Shown in pieces: positions 43,301-56,678 of a stretch of 64,000 nt of DNA. Origin of the DNA: Candolleomyces eurysporus (lineage: Eukaryota; Basidiomycota; Agaricomycetes; Agaricales; Psathyrellaceae); contig JANBPK010000831.1 in assembly GCA_027579435.1 (NCBI GenBank), positions 1 through 64,000 of the forward strand, given 5' to 3'. Under the pieces are notes generated by a model, which was given only the letters and a program-made list of their open reading frames with translations, was not told the origin of the DNA and ran no database searches. How positions within the stretch are numbered: the first letter of the stretch is position 1; the number at the start of each line of letters is the position of its first letter. The translations under genes were made by a program, and so were the position numbers.

Positions 43301-46300
43301 TTCTCTTGAACCAAATCTTCCGCCTCCCCAGCTAATCGCACTTTCACCTTCTCAAGAGACTTGATGTATACTCTGGCCTTCTCTAACTCGATTTGCGTGT
43401 CTGCAAGTTGCCTGTCCGTGACCGCCTTTGCTTCTTGAAGGACGTGAACGTGTTCGACAATTGTCTTGTCTTGACGACCCTCTAACTGCTTGACCTCCCA
43501 CTCCTTCTGCTTCAGTTTGTCCAGAGCAGTGTTGAGTTCGCGATCGAGCCTGGTATTCCGCTCTTTCAACTTGGCGACTTCTGACTTGTGGGATGATAGA
43601 GAACGTTCTAGCTGGCTCCGTTTCGTCGTCTCTGCTTCCAATTGCTTCTTGGTGGCCTCCAATTGTCGGGTGAAATTCTCTCGGTCACGTTGGAATTGAA
43701 GCTCTACGTCTTCAAAGTCTCTGTACTTTGCTTGAGCTGTCGAGAGCTGCCGTTCAAGAGCCTGACAAAAGGAGATAAATTTCAACTCCTTTGAAATATT
43801 CCAAGGACATACCTCTTTGGCTCGGGTGACTTCCGCAATCTGAGCCTCTGCGTCGTTTTGGCGAGATCGCAGAGCATGGAGTTCCGATTCCATCCCCCGC
43901 TTACTCTTCTCCAACTCTGCGACTGTAGCTTGAAGCTTCGTCAAAGACTCTTGAGCAGCACGTTCTCGGTCAAGCAATGACTTGTGGCTCGAAGAAAGAT
44001 TCTTGTGCTCGCGATTAGCGTGCTCCAACTCCACCTTCAGCTTGCCTTGTACCTCGAGCGCAGTGCGGCGGGACTCCGATAGTTCCTCATGAACACGATC
44101 AAATTGGGTCCGAAGTTCAGCAAGTTCAGCCTCTTTGCTTTGCTGGGCCTCTCTGCGCATGGTCTCCTCGTCGGTCTTCGCAGCCAGGCGAGCCCTGAGG
44201 TCGTCCAGTTCGCCGGTGAGTTTAACGCGCATCGCCTGTTCCTGAGCACGGTCTTGTTGTTCGGCGGCAAGTTCTGCATGCAAAGTGTCGATGTCGCTCT
44301 GAAGTTCGACGATCTCCTTCAGGCCTTGCTCTCGCTCAGCAGTCAAAGTGTCGATCTGCTTTTCGATGTTGGCTATCTGTTCCTCCTTCTTCGAAAGCAT
44401 GGCAGAGTAGTCGTTCGCAGTGCGTGCCATTTCGGCGAGTTGCTCTTTAGATTGGCGCGCATCCTTCTCCATCGTGTCATACTTGTCCTTCCAAAGCTCC
44501 CTTTGATATTATGAGTAAAGAGTGTTGAAGACATCAAGGTTTGAAAGGCTTACTTATTCTGAGCCTCGACCTTTAACTTGGCTTCGAGTTCGTGGACCGC
44601 TAAATCTGTCCGCTCCTTCGTTCTGGTGATGTCCTCCTCTCTTTGCAAGGCAAGGTTCTTCAGCTCCTCCCCGACTTTCTGCAATTCCTCCGAGTCTCCA
44701 CGAAGCAGTTCGATTTCTTTCTCGGCGGAAGCCAACTGCTCAACAATTTCTGCTTCCCGAGCTATCCATTCCTTCTGTTCCGCCTCCAGCCGGACAAGAT
44801 GTTCCGCAGCTTGTTCAAACGCCTCTCTCAGCGAGGTGTGCTTCTCGTCGCTTTCTTTCTGCAAGCTCATCGCCTTGTCGACCTGGGAATCTGCACTTGC
44901 AAGGTCCTCCTGGAGAGCCTCTATCTCTTCCTCTAGCTCGGCGATCCGGGCTCTACTTCGTTCTAGGAGTGCATCTTTGTCCAGGGTCAGAGAACGTTCG
45001 GATGCAAGTTGGTCTTCAACCCGACGCTTCTCAGCNTCGAGGGTCATGCGCAGTGTTTCCANCGCCTCCTTTTCCTTCTTCTCGCGTTCNGCACGTTCCC
45101 TGGCCAGGTGAAGNTCNATNTCTCGCTTNCGAAGTTCTTCGTCGTTCCTAGTCGCAGCNAGCAATGGTCGAACCTAAGGACGAACAATGAATATAATANN
45201 GCANAGAANGNNTNGNCAAACCCACCTTNGTGAAGAGCTGCCACCANGGCCAGTCTCGGAGCTCGCCGTAGACGCGAGCGTTTCTNTGGATAGTCCGAAT
45301 GGCAGTCGCACGATTCAGAATCTTCCGCATCTGCCGCCTNGCAACCCACATCCTCGAAACGGCTTGAAGCCTCGAGAAAATATCGAACAGGAGAGCATCN
45401 CGTCGCTCTTCNAGTTCAGCCAAAACACCGGCCTTGAAAAAGATCTTCGAGGTTCCGATCCTGTANATCACATCGTCCAAATCGAGAGCNTTGACCATCC
45501 TCCGGCAGGCCTCGCGACCGTCCATGTATCCTCGAGGGATGATTCCAGGAGTAAGGACTTCGTAGCGTTGTCGGAATTCGACGAATGGCAGGCGGTTAGG
45601 GTAGCCCANCCTAGCAATTCGGATTCCTTCNAGGACACCATTGCAACGCAGCTGGTCGAGGACTAGGGGTACGTCGACGCGACCAGGCTTTTTCAGCGTG
45701 TTGGGGACNATGCACCGAACGAAGTGTGGTTGCGTGGCTCGAAGCTGTTGCATCAAGCTGGAAAGCTGCTCTTTATGACGTTGGGCGACTGTTCTGAATG
45801 CGCCTTTCTTGATTGCTCGCTTTCTGCCAGCAGCGAAGAAGTTNTTTGGGCCGCCAAGCGGGTTGGGAGTATCGGCGTATTCGGCAAACAGGGANCCGAC
45901 GTAGTGTTCTCCGGACGCTGCTAGAACTCTGGTCAAGTTGTCGTTGAGGGGGTCCTTNTTCTTCTCCAGCCATCCATCTGTGTGGTATTCAACCTTGGCT
46001 GCGTAGTGCTGGATAACGAAGCCTTGGTGGAACCTAGTTGGCTCATATTTGTCCTTGCCAGGGTGGTAATCTTCATTCCCGTTAGAAGGTACGGTCCATA
46101 NCGAGGTGACTTTGTTGGTGAATGTCAAGTCGGTGGCTTTCGGCATGATACATTCTTCNTCCAGGCAACTGAGGATTCCAATGTAATCTCCAGTCGACTC
46201 GATGAGATCAATGGTTGGCTGGAGGTCGAGCCCGAAGTTGACGTAGTCCCATTTGATACCTTCACGGGCGTATTCCTCTTGTTCCAGAACGAACATGTGG

Positions 46301-48161
46301 TGATTGAAGAATTGNTGGAGTTTCTCGTTGGTATAATTGATCAAGAGTTGCTCGTAGCTGTTGATATCGAAGATTTCGAAACCGGCAATATCGAGGACGC
46401 CAATGAAGTTGGACTTGGATGAAGGCCTGTCCAANGCTTTGTTGATCCGGTCGACCAGGGAACCAAATGACTTCTCGTAGAGGGTCTTGCATAGGGCAGA
46501 CAGTTCGTCCAATGCTTGCTGCTGTGTTCGGGATTGGGAGACCCATTCTCGACCAGCAAGCGTGCGGGGTTGCAAGACGGCACGAGTGAACTCTGCGATG
46601 GGAATTCCAAGGAGATGGCAGACGCGTTCTGCTTGGGAGGGATCGGGCATCATTGCTTCGTCGCCTCGAGTAGAAGTGATCTCTATGTTGCCAATGTGAA
46701 GGATGGCGGCAACTATCCGGAATAGGTCAAATTGCTCTTGTGATGAGAATCCAACTGTGTCAAGGGCAGCCTAGATACGTTCAGTATGGGGAGCTGAGCA
46801 TGGATNAAAGTAGAATATACCTGGAGCGCATACCAGTCCTCCTGGTCGTCCACACCATCCACCTCTCGTTTGCTCTTGTTCAAGTACTCGTAGTCTCCNG
46901 CGTCCCCATCCAGCAGCAATGAATCTAAGGCAGTATCGTTAGCCATANTTTGTAAAANTGGAATTCCATTTCTAACCTTTCATAGCATCTCCACCCCCAG
47001 CAAGCAGTTGGTAGAATACATGGAAACTTCTCTCAGCCTCATTTCGGAAAACCACTCGNCTCTTCTCTAGCAGGTACCAATCGATATTTGCGCCGGCAAT
47101 GCTGCCATCGGGAGAAAACATGATTCGAACNAACTTTCCNAANCGACTTGAATTGTTNTTTCGTTGGGTTTGGGCATTCCCAAAGGCTTCGAGGATAGGG
47201 TTGGCCTGNAGGATCTGTCGTTCAAGAAGACCAAGGCGACCCTTTGCAGTTGTATGGGAGACGGTAGCGATGGAGTTGGATGGTGCATGTCCTTTCTTGA
47301 AAGGCANGTTACGGGANAAGGACGAGGGCATGTTAGCCATAATTGAATTCGAGGATAGTGTCGCCGAACGCGAATGCGTAGAGGTTGGGGCTGTAGGTGG
47401 GGGATGTGCATCTGTTGCGATGGCTGCNAGGTATTGAATTACTTTCTTCGTNCTCTCTGTCTTTCCTGCGCCGGATTCTCCACTTGAAAAGTAAACGAGC
47501 AATGAAATCAGTATTTNATCTTTGACAAGGTCAGTGAAGAGTCGCATACGTGATGAGGATGCTCTGGTTCTCTCGTTCTTCGCCCATATTGACCCATGCT
47601 CGCTCTGCGACCTCGAATATATGAGGTGGGTTCTCATCCCTGCGCTTTCCGCGATATTGTTGGATGATGGAATCGGAATATAGGGGCAGATGTTGGTACG
47701 GATTGATTGCGACCAAGAACAATCCAGAGTAGGTCTAGGAGCAAGAAAGAGAGTGAATAAAAAGCGGAGGCGCAGGAGACGATGTATCGCACATAAATGG
47801 CGCCGGATCCATAGCGCAGACGAAGGTTGTGCACGACACTGGCTTCGTTGAGGAAGGTCAGGTCTGCAATATCTTCCACTCGATCGAACTTTGGTGGGTT
47901 CATCTTGAATAGGGATTCAAAAGGAACTTTGCGGATCTAGGGAGATGCTGTCAAGTCTCTTCTTTCGTTCAATGAAAGGATTGGTGGGCGTACCTCCCCT
48001 CCAGAGGCCATAACGACCTCCGCCGCATCCTCCTCCTCGCGATTAACCCATCCTGCTAGGTATCCCTCCTTCGCATCCGGAACCCAGACCCACTTCTTCT
48101 CGTTAAATTCTGCTTGCAGTGCAGCTGCTCTGGCTGCATCTGCATTCCTATTGGACGCCAT
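40321..48161 (-). CDS. myo2: Conventional myosin II heavy chain
   Basis: Actin motor for the cytokinetic ring. The head has an SH3-like N-terminus ([18 protein letters not shown]), P-loop GESGAGKTE, switch I region with NNSS, switch [39 protein letters not shown], actin-binding [20 protein letters not shown], the SH helix HFVRCXVPN, the converter ([20 protein letters not shown]), and a neck with IQ-like sequence. The tail from about 45160 to 40750 is a long heptad-repeat coiled coil (for example [20 protein letters not shown]), ending in a Ser-rich tip ([10 protein letters not shown]). Loop 1 after the P-loop carries an insert of about 60 residues rich in Ser, Pro and Thr. Several introns; many isolated Ns appear in place of real bases, as in the codon after GAGKTE. 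Confidence 0.96.
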
Positions 48162-48656
48162 GGGGTGTTTCTTGGGTTCAACGTGCTCCTAACAGCATGA
48201 ACAAGGGTGATTTGCAAGGCAGTTGAATGTTGTTCCNTCGAGATCTTGGAACAATCAAAGCTTGAATGCTCTTCGCGCCGATATATATGGAGAGAGAGAG
48301 CTTAAAGGGTGACGTGGTGCGAGGAAAGCAAGCGTCGCCAACGAACCCAAAGAGTTGGAGTTGGGGCAGGACGCGAGCGCGTTGATCAGAGCGTGACGGC
48401 TTCAATTCAACCACCCAACAGCACTTATTTGGAAATTGCCCCTGTTCCTCTNCATGACAATCCAGCCGTCCATTAATTTTTCCGAAATGTGCGTGTTTTG
48501 GGTCATTAAGAGCACTACAGGGTATTACATGGTANATAACTAGGNAATATACAGAAAGCGAAAACGTATTACTATCGATAGCATCAAANCATTAATGATA
48601 TACAGCAGATCAAGCTCGTAGAAGATCNTATCCTTCATAGATTCAGTCGTTCAAAT

Positions 48657-51600
48657 TCAAGGATCAAACTGCAGGACGAAAGGAATCAGCGNCAGTCGAT
48701 GACNAGCAANGTCAAGCAAGACTTACTTGTGCAAGCAGACTATCAGGCAATTGAGTGAAAGCNCCAGTAGAGTTGATGTACATCTCTCTGGGAGATCCAA
48801 GNTAGGTCTCCTTGAAGGAAGTGAAAGNACCCGAGCGACCAGGACCTCGGCGGAGACCCTTCTGCTCGAAGATGACCCGGAGGACAGATGGTACAGTCTA
48901 CAAAAACAGTAGTGAATTAGATGAGGTGACCGTTACAATATGCAAACAAACGTACCGCGAACAGGAATTCTTCGGACACAAGGCTGTAAANGGTTCACCT
49001 ATTAGATATCCGTGTATCCACACAATGCACACAATTGGACACTCACCTGTTCTCGCCGAACGCGAAGATACCAGCTTTGTCCTGAGGGCGGTTGTAGACT
49101 GGGACGTTGGGATCCGGGCCGAAGACGGTTTCGTCGAGGTTGGCACCTGTGACGCTGGTGTAGGCAACCTCGAAGGCTTGGATAGTTTGAGGGCCAAGGA
49201 CGATTTCGCGACCAGCTGTTCGGTAGAAGCCAGGCACCGGTGGGTTGAGACCTGAATTTTCGCAAATGTCAGTTGAGAGTTTCTTGGCATCGTCAANAGA
49301 GAACGTACGAATTGCCTCGCGGATATATCCCTGGACCTTTGCCGGGGCGTCGCTATCCGAGGACTTGAGCAACTGAAGAAGCTCCTCCCGGGCTTTGGTC
49401 TGGGCATCGGCCAAGAAGAATTCNACAATGCACGCAACCGTTCCAGAGTAGAGAGCAGCGGTTGGCACCACAGCGGCAAAGACCTGGCTGGCAATCTCGC
49501 GGTGAGAGTATCTCTTTTCAAGCGCATCGACGACCCTCTTCAAGAAAACGTGGCTGCGGCCGTCACCAAGGCTCATGTGGTTCAAGGCGTCGCGGATCGA
49601 GAACTACGATACGTTGGAGCAATGGTATTAGGATTCGTGAATTCGAAAGCAGAATTGAACACTCACCCGGTTGGCAATGTGGTCGACATGTCCCTTGATA
49701 GCCTTGACAAACTCCTCGCAGTGGGTTTGAGAGGATTCACGGAGCCTCCAGTCGTTCTCCGCGCTGAGGTTCAAGTGAACATACTCTGCGATCTCCAAGA
49801 ACTTCTTGTAAGTGTCTTGTTCCCACATAGTACCGTTAGGGGTCGCNGCCGTTTTCAATGGCAAGCCGGCCTAGATGACANTCACGTTAGAATAAATGAA
49901 ACGAAATAGTCGGTAGGAGCGTGATACTTACGATCTCCTGAGAAATCCAATGGATAGGGATGAGGTTGATAACATCCTGGACAATGTCCACGTATTTGGC
50001 AGTCTTATCCGCACTGTTGAACGCCTTCACCTTGATCAACTCCTTGGTCTTGTTCTCAAAGTACGTCGCGAGGTCCTTAGGGGACGAGATAGCGATCTTG
50101 AACACCTCATCCTTCGCTTTGACGAGCTCTTTCTCGACGGACTTGAGNTGAGAGCGGCGTCTTTCGTTCCCGCGCCAGGATTCCTTTGCCTTGAATGCCG
50201 TATCAGTACAACACGTCNACCGTGTGGGTGTAACTTAGNTTTAACTCACCAATTTCTTCGTGACAGTGGGCTTCGCGACGGTGAANAACCGACCGTCGGC
50301 CGCCGAGATGAAAGTACGATCCGAGAGGATCTGCTTCACACCCGCATAACTCTGCACAGGGACAACTGTAGGCTGCTTNTTCGGCCTCGACCAAGTATAC
50401 TTTTCAACCACCTCCGGTTGAGTCTCCCTCAAGTTCTTCTCCATGAACTCAGGAACGAGGAAGGGGAAGTGGGCATAAGCAGAGCCACGAGGGTAGTGGT
50501 TGGGCAAGGTCCTGAAGAGGAGCTTGGTGAGAAGGCCTCCGTAGGACCCATCTTCNTTGTCGTATTGGCAGTCTTGGAAGCCCCAGGAGGTGAGGTTGGC
50601 GGGAGTGAACTCGGAGGTGAGGAAGCGGTCTCCGCGAGTGAGGCAGACGGCGTCGGCGAGGATCGCTCGCGAGACTGTGTAGCCTGGGCAGAGGCCTGCA
50701 CCTGGTCCAGCCTTTTTAGCTTCTTCGGCTTGCAGTCCGACGTAAAGTTCGAGGTTGTCGATGTCTTTGTAAAGAGCTCGGGCGGCGTGCTNGGCGGGAG
50801 TCAGTCAAGAAGGGAGATGGAATTTTATGAGGACCTACATGGATCTCCGGATCGGAATTCCATTCCTCGAAATTTTTGTGGGCTTTTCGGGAGTTAGNTT
50901 GTGGAAAGCACAGAGAAGGCAGCTCTTCGACTTACGCTTGAGACCCAAGAACTTCCTGAATTCGTTCAACTATACGACACAAGCCAGTCAGTTAAACGCA
51001 TNTCAACGTAACNTGGATGCCGATCATCACGTACAGAGCAAGTGCCCCAACTCCTCGCCTGCTCGATACCCATCACTTCGATGATCCGCATCGCAGCAGG
51101 GATACCTCGGGCCTTGAACGCAGATGAGCGCCATTCGGTGGCATTGTGCAGGATGTTGGCGAGTTCGTCATCATTGAATCGGCCATTTGCATCTCGTTTC
51201 AACCTGTGAAGTGGTGATATGTCGATGAGTACCAGCTCGGAACTAAACTTAAGATGACAGAAAGTCTCGACTCACTCAGAGAAGACCCAGTCCCGTACGT
51301 CTGGGGGAGGTCTCATGTTGGCGTGTGCGGCNAACTTGAAGTCNTNGATAGTGACCTGGAGTTAGNATTCCGGTGAGCTCACGAAGGAAAAACTATCGAT
51401 NGAGNGCACTGCTTACATTATTGAGATCTTTGCCCTCGAAGACGCGCTCGAACATCTCTGTGGTCCATTTGGCATCCTGNTCAGAGAAGGTGGAGTGCCA
51501 GCGGTAGAGAAGGTTGAACTCGACAGAGACGACGTTGCCTTCGCCGACTGGTTCCAGGTCGTGGTTCTTGTTCCGAATGTTCTGTCAGTGAGAGATAGAT

Positions 51601-53060
51601 GGTCAGCAAACTTCTAATCAACTGAGATGACAAGGGGAATGAACACTAACCATCAACGGATCCAATCGCCAATCGCTGCCATCCCGAACTAGGCCCAAGA
51701 TAGCACCAACGTAGTCTAAAGTGGCAGTGAATAAGGGCTGTATTGAGAAGAAATTAGGTTGATAGATTACTTACCTCCGAGAATGATGTGCATGAAATAG
51801 CCACAGTTGACGAGACGGGTTCGGTGGAAGATCTCATCATCTTGGACCAGTTTCTCGTCATCCGAAGCAAAAGTCTTCTTATACTTGCCGCTCTCGTTGA
51901 TATCGAGTATCTTTTGAGCGATGTACTGTCCAAAGCCGAACGAGTAGGTAAGTTCGAGTTCTTACCGAAGCGTAAAGGTACATACGTTGTGGTTCCTGCT
52001 CAACAAAACGAGGAGAGCGCAGCTCGCGGGAGGCATGTGAAGCAACCGCGGGTCGGCAAAGACATCATTCCACAGTTGGCCAGTCCCGTCCTTCCTCCTC
52101 ACAGAATTGACCTGGGCCTCAGAGCTTCCGTACAAGACGCTCAGATCCAAGTAGCTGCTGGCCTTGTTGATACTCCAATCAGCATGATCGGTATCAAAGA
52201 TGCTGTGGATGACCAAATCCGCAAAGGCGAAGAACATGGATGAAACTCCTCCCGGATGTTCTTGGTATTTGTCGCGTTTGAGAAGGGTGTCGAAGATCAG
52301 TCCTGGGTCTGGAAGAGAATCCTTTGGGAGGCAGTGCTTGGAGGGTACAGAGCGGGCGTAGGGAGAGCGTGCTTTTCCCATGGTGGGGAACAACGGGTTG
52401 TAGTTGCTCCCATCGGCGGGACGGAAGGCGTATTTTACAGGAGGCTTTGGTTTCGCCTTCTGCTTATCCTTCCCGTCCTTGTCCTTCTCGTCCTTTTCCT
52501 CAGCAGGTTGGACCACCGGTTGCTCCACGGGTGGGAGGCAGAGGTAGGTGCTCGGAGGGTGCGGAAGATCTTTGTAGACTGTTTGTAGTCATGGGTCAGT
52601 GTCAAACTTTGTCGGTTAGGAAAGGCAAGCGAGACGCACGTAAGGCGATGGCAGCTTCTTGCATCTTCTGCGAAATAGGGTGTTCCTTGAGTCTGGACAT
52701 GGCTACGATGCCAATCTCAAGCTGTCATTTCGAGAGAATATGAGGTCGGTACTTCGGGCTCTCATTTGTAATAACGCACCAGTAGTTGACGGTCGTCAAT
52801 ACCGACACCACCTGCGTTGCGCAGGGCGTCGAGGAGAGCAGGCTATAGATTGTCCTTAGCAACATGCCGAGTCTCTGAAAGGTTGAAAGACATACGAAAT
52901 CATCGGGGGTCAAGGCAGGGTTTCTGATCAGTCCCCGGATGTCTTCGAGCCTTTTCTCGTAGAAGCTGGTCACTGGACGGCCTCCGTAGGTGTCCAGTTC
53001 AGCATTGCTCTGCTTCCAGGCGTCGAGCTGCTGGGCGACTTTGTTGAGGATGGCGGACAT
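48657..53060 (-). CDS. ppo: Psi-factor-producing oxygenase (fatty-acid dioxygenase + P450-like domain)
   Basis: Two-domain oxylipin enzyme. The N-terminal heme dioxygenase part has LTPDDFVCLSTFQ, PGGVSSMFFAFADLVIHSIF, the family mark YLDLSVLYGSSEAQVNSVR, and the catalytic Tyr with proximal His in VSVEFNLLYRWHSTFSE. The C-terminal P450 part shows the ExxR helix in YIREAIRLNPPVPGFYR and a meander with NVPVYNRPQDKAGIFAFG. The heme-binding loop expected as G-x-H-x-C reads GENSLVSEEFLFAT: His and Cys are replaced, so no thiolate ligand is present. The protein ends SLLAQFDP after an intron. The start at 53060 opens MSAILNKVAQQLDAW. A hydroperoxide product from the first domain is expected, without the diol-forming step. 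At least a dozen introns. Confidence 0.93.
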
Positions 53061-53658
53061 GGGAGAGAATGAAGAGGCGGGATGGGATGGGGGAGGTTTA
53101 AATAGGCCTGCGGATGCACGGATACACGAGGCAGGGAAGGGCGCTGGGGTTCAGAATCAGGCAGGCAGTCGGGGCGGTTATATAGGGATCAAGCGAGAGA
53201 TAGGCCCAGGCACCGCCTGACAGGCCAAAGTTTGTGTTCCATCACGGAGGACGTTAGTCGGACATCTGGTATGGATGAAAAGGGCAGAAGCGCTGGAGAA
53301 ATGTCAATGGAACCGTAATTATTGGCCCCACGCCAATCGGAGCTATTCGTAAAGACAAGGCGTATGGCTGAAATTATCGACCGGCGAGATTTCAGACCCG
53401 ACGTCCACACCGGACTGAGCGCTCGCTGAGCGTCTCTCTATGGTAAGCTCTCCGCTGATGTGGGATAATCATCTATATCCGTTCTCATCTCTTCTTGAAA
53501 CAGTGTCTTGCGGATTTATTACGGCTCGTATTGTCCATCCAAGTAGATTCAGAAATAGCTGTGTAGGTGGGGTATGCCAAGAACCAAGAATGCTCCGCAA
53601 GTAATACAAATCTCAGTATACGACAAAGGAAATGATAGAGGCTCGAAGGGCTACATTC
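53061..53658. other. Promoter of the oxygenase gene and 3' flank of ykt6
   Basis: No gene. The first about 200 bases are purine-rich upstream sequence of the oxygenase. Confidence 0.5.
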
Positions 53659-54429
53659 CTACATCACAATGCAACAGGAATTTTGCTAAACGGACGGCTC
53701 TTCAGCGTGGCTCCGATACAGAAGGACACAGTACGCACCTTCTTCGCTTGTTTATAGAACATCTTGCTCTGCGAAGACAGCGCGTTCGATCTGTCGACCA
53801 GATTGTCGAGCTTCTCGCCTCTTTGCAGTACAGATTCTATTGTCTTGTGCTGATGGAANNNNTCCTCANNACACCGCCCTNCAAGTNNCGTGTATCAGAA
53901 CCACTCACCAGAACGATCTTGGTCTCGTCGAGCTCCTGCTGCACGCGCATGATGGTGTCAGCCTGGGCAGGATCCTGATACTTCTGAAGGTAGTTCTGGA
54001 GTTCCGGGAAGGAGATGGAAGATGGCTGGGAGAAGGAGGTTTGGGGGACTTTGGCGGTGAAATCATCGAGCAACTTGGTCAGTAGGGAGAACGCTGGTCG
54101 CACTGGGTATTCTTGGTCACAAATGATGACGGCTAGAGAGCATGGCTGTGAGCGGGAAGAACGGCAAGAACCGTGATAGGCCAAGACGTACCACAAAGTT
54201 GCTCGGNGCCCCCTCTGTTGTACACATGGGCAATGTAGTTGTTCTCCTGCACGCTCTGTCGCTGTCCNTGTGCTGTNCGCTCGGANACCGTCTTGGCGAA
54301 GAAGNNCATGAACTCTTCGATGGACCCTCTCTGGAAGAAGCTGAAGGTGGAGAGGTCGCTGGTCGAGCTCAGCACAGTCGTTGTGCCCGACGGAGGGGCC
54401 AGAAGGACAGACAGGGCAAAGATCTTCAT
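53659..54429 (-). CDS. ykt6: R-SNARE Ykt6
   Basis: Lipid-anchored SNARE for Golgi, vacuole and autophagosome fusion. The start [10 protein letters not shown] opens the longin domain ([50 protein letters not shown]). The SNARE helix reads [17 protein letters not shown], then after an intron [20 protein letters not shown], with the zero-layer Arg in LQRGE, and [17 protein letters not shown]. The last intron precedes a tiny exon giving QNSCCIVM and stop, so the palmitoylated Cys and the farnesylated CIVM box are both present. Ns around 53860-53888 fall mainly in an intron. Confidence 0.94.
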
Positions 54430-55159
54430 ATTGTTGTTGTNGTGGAGGAAAGGAAAGAGGGGTGGACGACGTGTGGTCGCTGTGGAGGCCTCTCCAGTGG
54501 CGATGCTACTGCGTCCATCAATTGATCCAGTACTCACACACTTGGACTCACGACCAGTCAACTTGTTCAAAGTNCAAAAATGTTCNCCAAAGCGTACGCG
54601 AAGACGAAATATGGCCTACANCAACACTACTNTCCGNCACGATCAATGCTCTGCGAGACGTAGCGCACTTCGATAGCTTCTACTGGCTGCCCTCCGTTAC
54701 AAACTTTCCTGGCATAGACGGCGTTCTCGGAAACCAGAACGATATATATNCATTACAGGCAATAGNTGCAGACTCTCACACAGGTCCTCAGGCGGGACTG
54801 GAGAAGCTTTGGAACAGCGTCCCATCGACAATCAGATCGACAAGGACGTGGCACTTCGTGATTGTTACCCAGACCAAATTGCTGAAGGCCTACCAAAGCG
54901 CCTTGGCCTCGGGGGAGTTAACCCTTGGAGAAAACTAGAGTTCAGGTTTCAAAGTGGGTTTACCGCTTTAAGACGACCCGAAAGATGGTTAGATTTCTTG
55001 GCACCAGGATGTATAACGTCGCAAGGTTGCAGTTCGAGTTCAAACCCTTTTACTCTTCGGCGCCACTTGACCCGCCACTGTATAACCCATCACTCTGGCG
55101 TGCAACATAATGCATAACCTGCTACCACATNTGTATTAAACAGCCATCTTCGTCCCATG
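54430..55159. other. Intergenic, nothing recognised
   Basis: Upstream of ykt6 and downstream of the cupin gene. Frames on the plus strand (54381-55117) lack motifs and cover the start of ykt6 on the opposite strand. Confidence 0.5.
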
Positions 55160-55888
55160 CTACTGTTTGAGATACCGCGAGTACTGCGAAACTGCTTTCT
55201 CCCTCTCCTCTTTNTCCACGTCCTTGAACAGCTCATCCAAGCCATCTCTCGTCAGGAACTTGTGNTCCATCCACTGGAACCCGGGGACGACCACCTCTGT
55301 GATGAGGCAGTTGACTAATTCTTTGTCATTCTCTGACTCCGCAGCCTTGATATCCTCGGCCAACAGCTGCGACATCTTCCAGACACCCGTGCCGACAATC
55401 AACTGCCTCTTCTCCCCAGCCGTCGCGTTCGAGCCCATTACGTGTCGCTCTATCTTTGGGGGACTGCCCGGCGTGATGAGAGTGTATTCTGCCCTTCCTT
55501 GGTGCAAAACATGATACGTCTAGCCAAAACGGTTGGCTCCACCAGCATCCACGAAAGGCGACAATGATACGCACCACCGACTTGTTCATATGGATCACTC
55601 CCGCTGGATTATCGTGCGAGAGGAGATAGAAAATCGACGTCGACAAGGGCCTTTGGTCGCCATCTGCTCAGTGGTTAGGGATGTTGGCTACAAGCTCAAA
55701 GACTCGTCGCACCTGCAAAAGGCGTCGGAACCGTCTCTGGCTGGCAGTCTGTCTCTTTGAAGTACCCTGCAGTTCTCGCATNACCAACTGGGCTTCTCCA
55801 AACTCNTACAATGCACTGGCTTACCTCCCTCTGGATGTCGCTGCAGACCTAGGTCTGCAATTAGCTGCTTGGTTGGAGTCGCAGGCAT
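55160..55888 (-). CDS. DUF985-type cupin protein
   Basis: Small single-domain cupin. The start MPATPTKQLIADLGLQRHPE is followed by GG and an intron, then GYFKETDCQPETVPTPFA, a second intron, then LSTSIFYLLSHDNPAGVIHM, then HQGRAEYTLITPGSPPK. The C-terminal part has KRQLIVGTGVWKMSQLL and VVVPGFQWM, ending SQYSRYLKQ. The HPEGG-Y-F-x-E-T and WK/GFQW marks are those of the family that includes yeast YML079w; its biochemical function is unknown, though the fold suggests binding of a small ligand. At least three introns. Confidence 0.88.
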
Positions 55889-56678
55889 GGCGCGNTANNT
55901 ANGGTTGNGGGGGCTGTAGATTTGTNNNNCNGNNNNACCACCTTGGTCCNCATACCTCTGCTCNTTTTATATCGCTGCAATACGTCCGCAATACTCCATT
56001 TATCCCCTGGTCGATGCCGNTCAAACTGATAACGCTGGCTTTTCGTGCATCCCGGCATAGGTGAGTGACAAATCGCATTAAAATTTACATGCACTACTGA
56101 ACGTTCGTCACCGAAGGCTTCTTGTNNCAGNGTAATTTAGATGATGCNCNTTTCTTTGACTNGGTCTTTTCCTTTTCGAATAGGTTATTCTGCGAAGGAC
56201 GAGCTGGCCTCGGCGAGCGGTGACTTTGCGACATGGGCATCAAAAGTCTTCCCCGTTTAGAAGGCTACAAGCTACTTGGGCAGCTCGGCCTGGCCTTCAT
56301 TTTGAAGAGGTTGTTTGCGCGACGGGTTAGNGGGTGACGACCCTCTAGACACGCATCACTGATCATCTAAAATCTTTTATCAATGACAGTCGTCTGATTC
56401 AGGCGTCCCATGCGGGCTTGGGCGGGTCTCACNCTGGCAGTAGCGAGGAGCGAGGGCAGTGTGANGTTCTGACGACCATCATACATCAAACGTATCACAT
56501 CAAACAGCCAAACCAAACACCGCACCCTGAACATATAAAGGGTGGTNCAGCGGCAACGAAGAGTTTTNCCCCCATCGTGGCTGCGCCCGACAAGGTTGAT
56601 CCATCTAGGTCCAGGTTGATCCTGCCCCCCCCGTTCCCCACCTCAACATTACATCCCTTTTGCTCAACGTTCTCAACA
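55889..56678. other. Divergent promoter region with clustered Ns
   Basis: Lies between two divergently transcribed genes. Several Ns (55895-55931, 56126-56150) mark poor sequence. No gene is supported. Confidence 0.5.

Noticed and set aside
44578..45111. Long Ser-rich plus-strand frame opposite the myosin tail
   Set aside because: Typical antisense artefact of Glu/Leu-rich coiled-coil codons.
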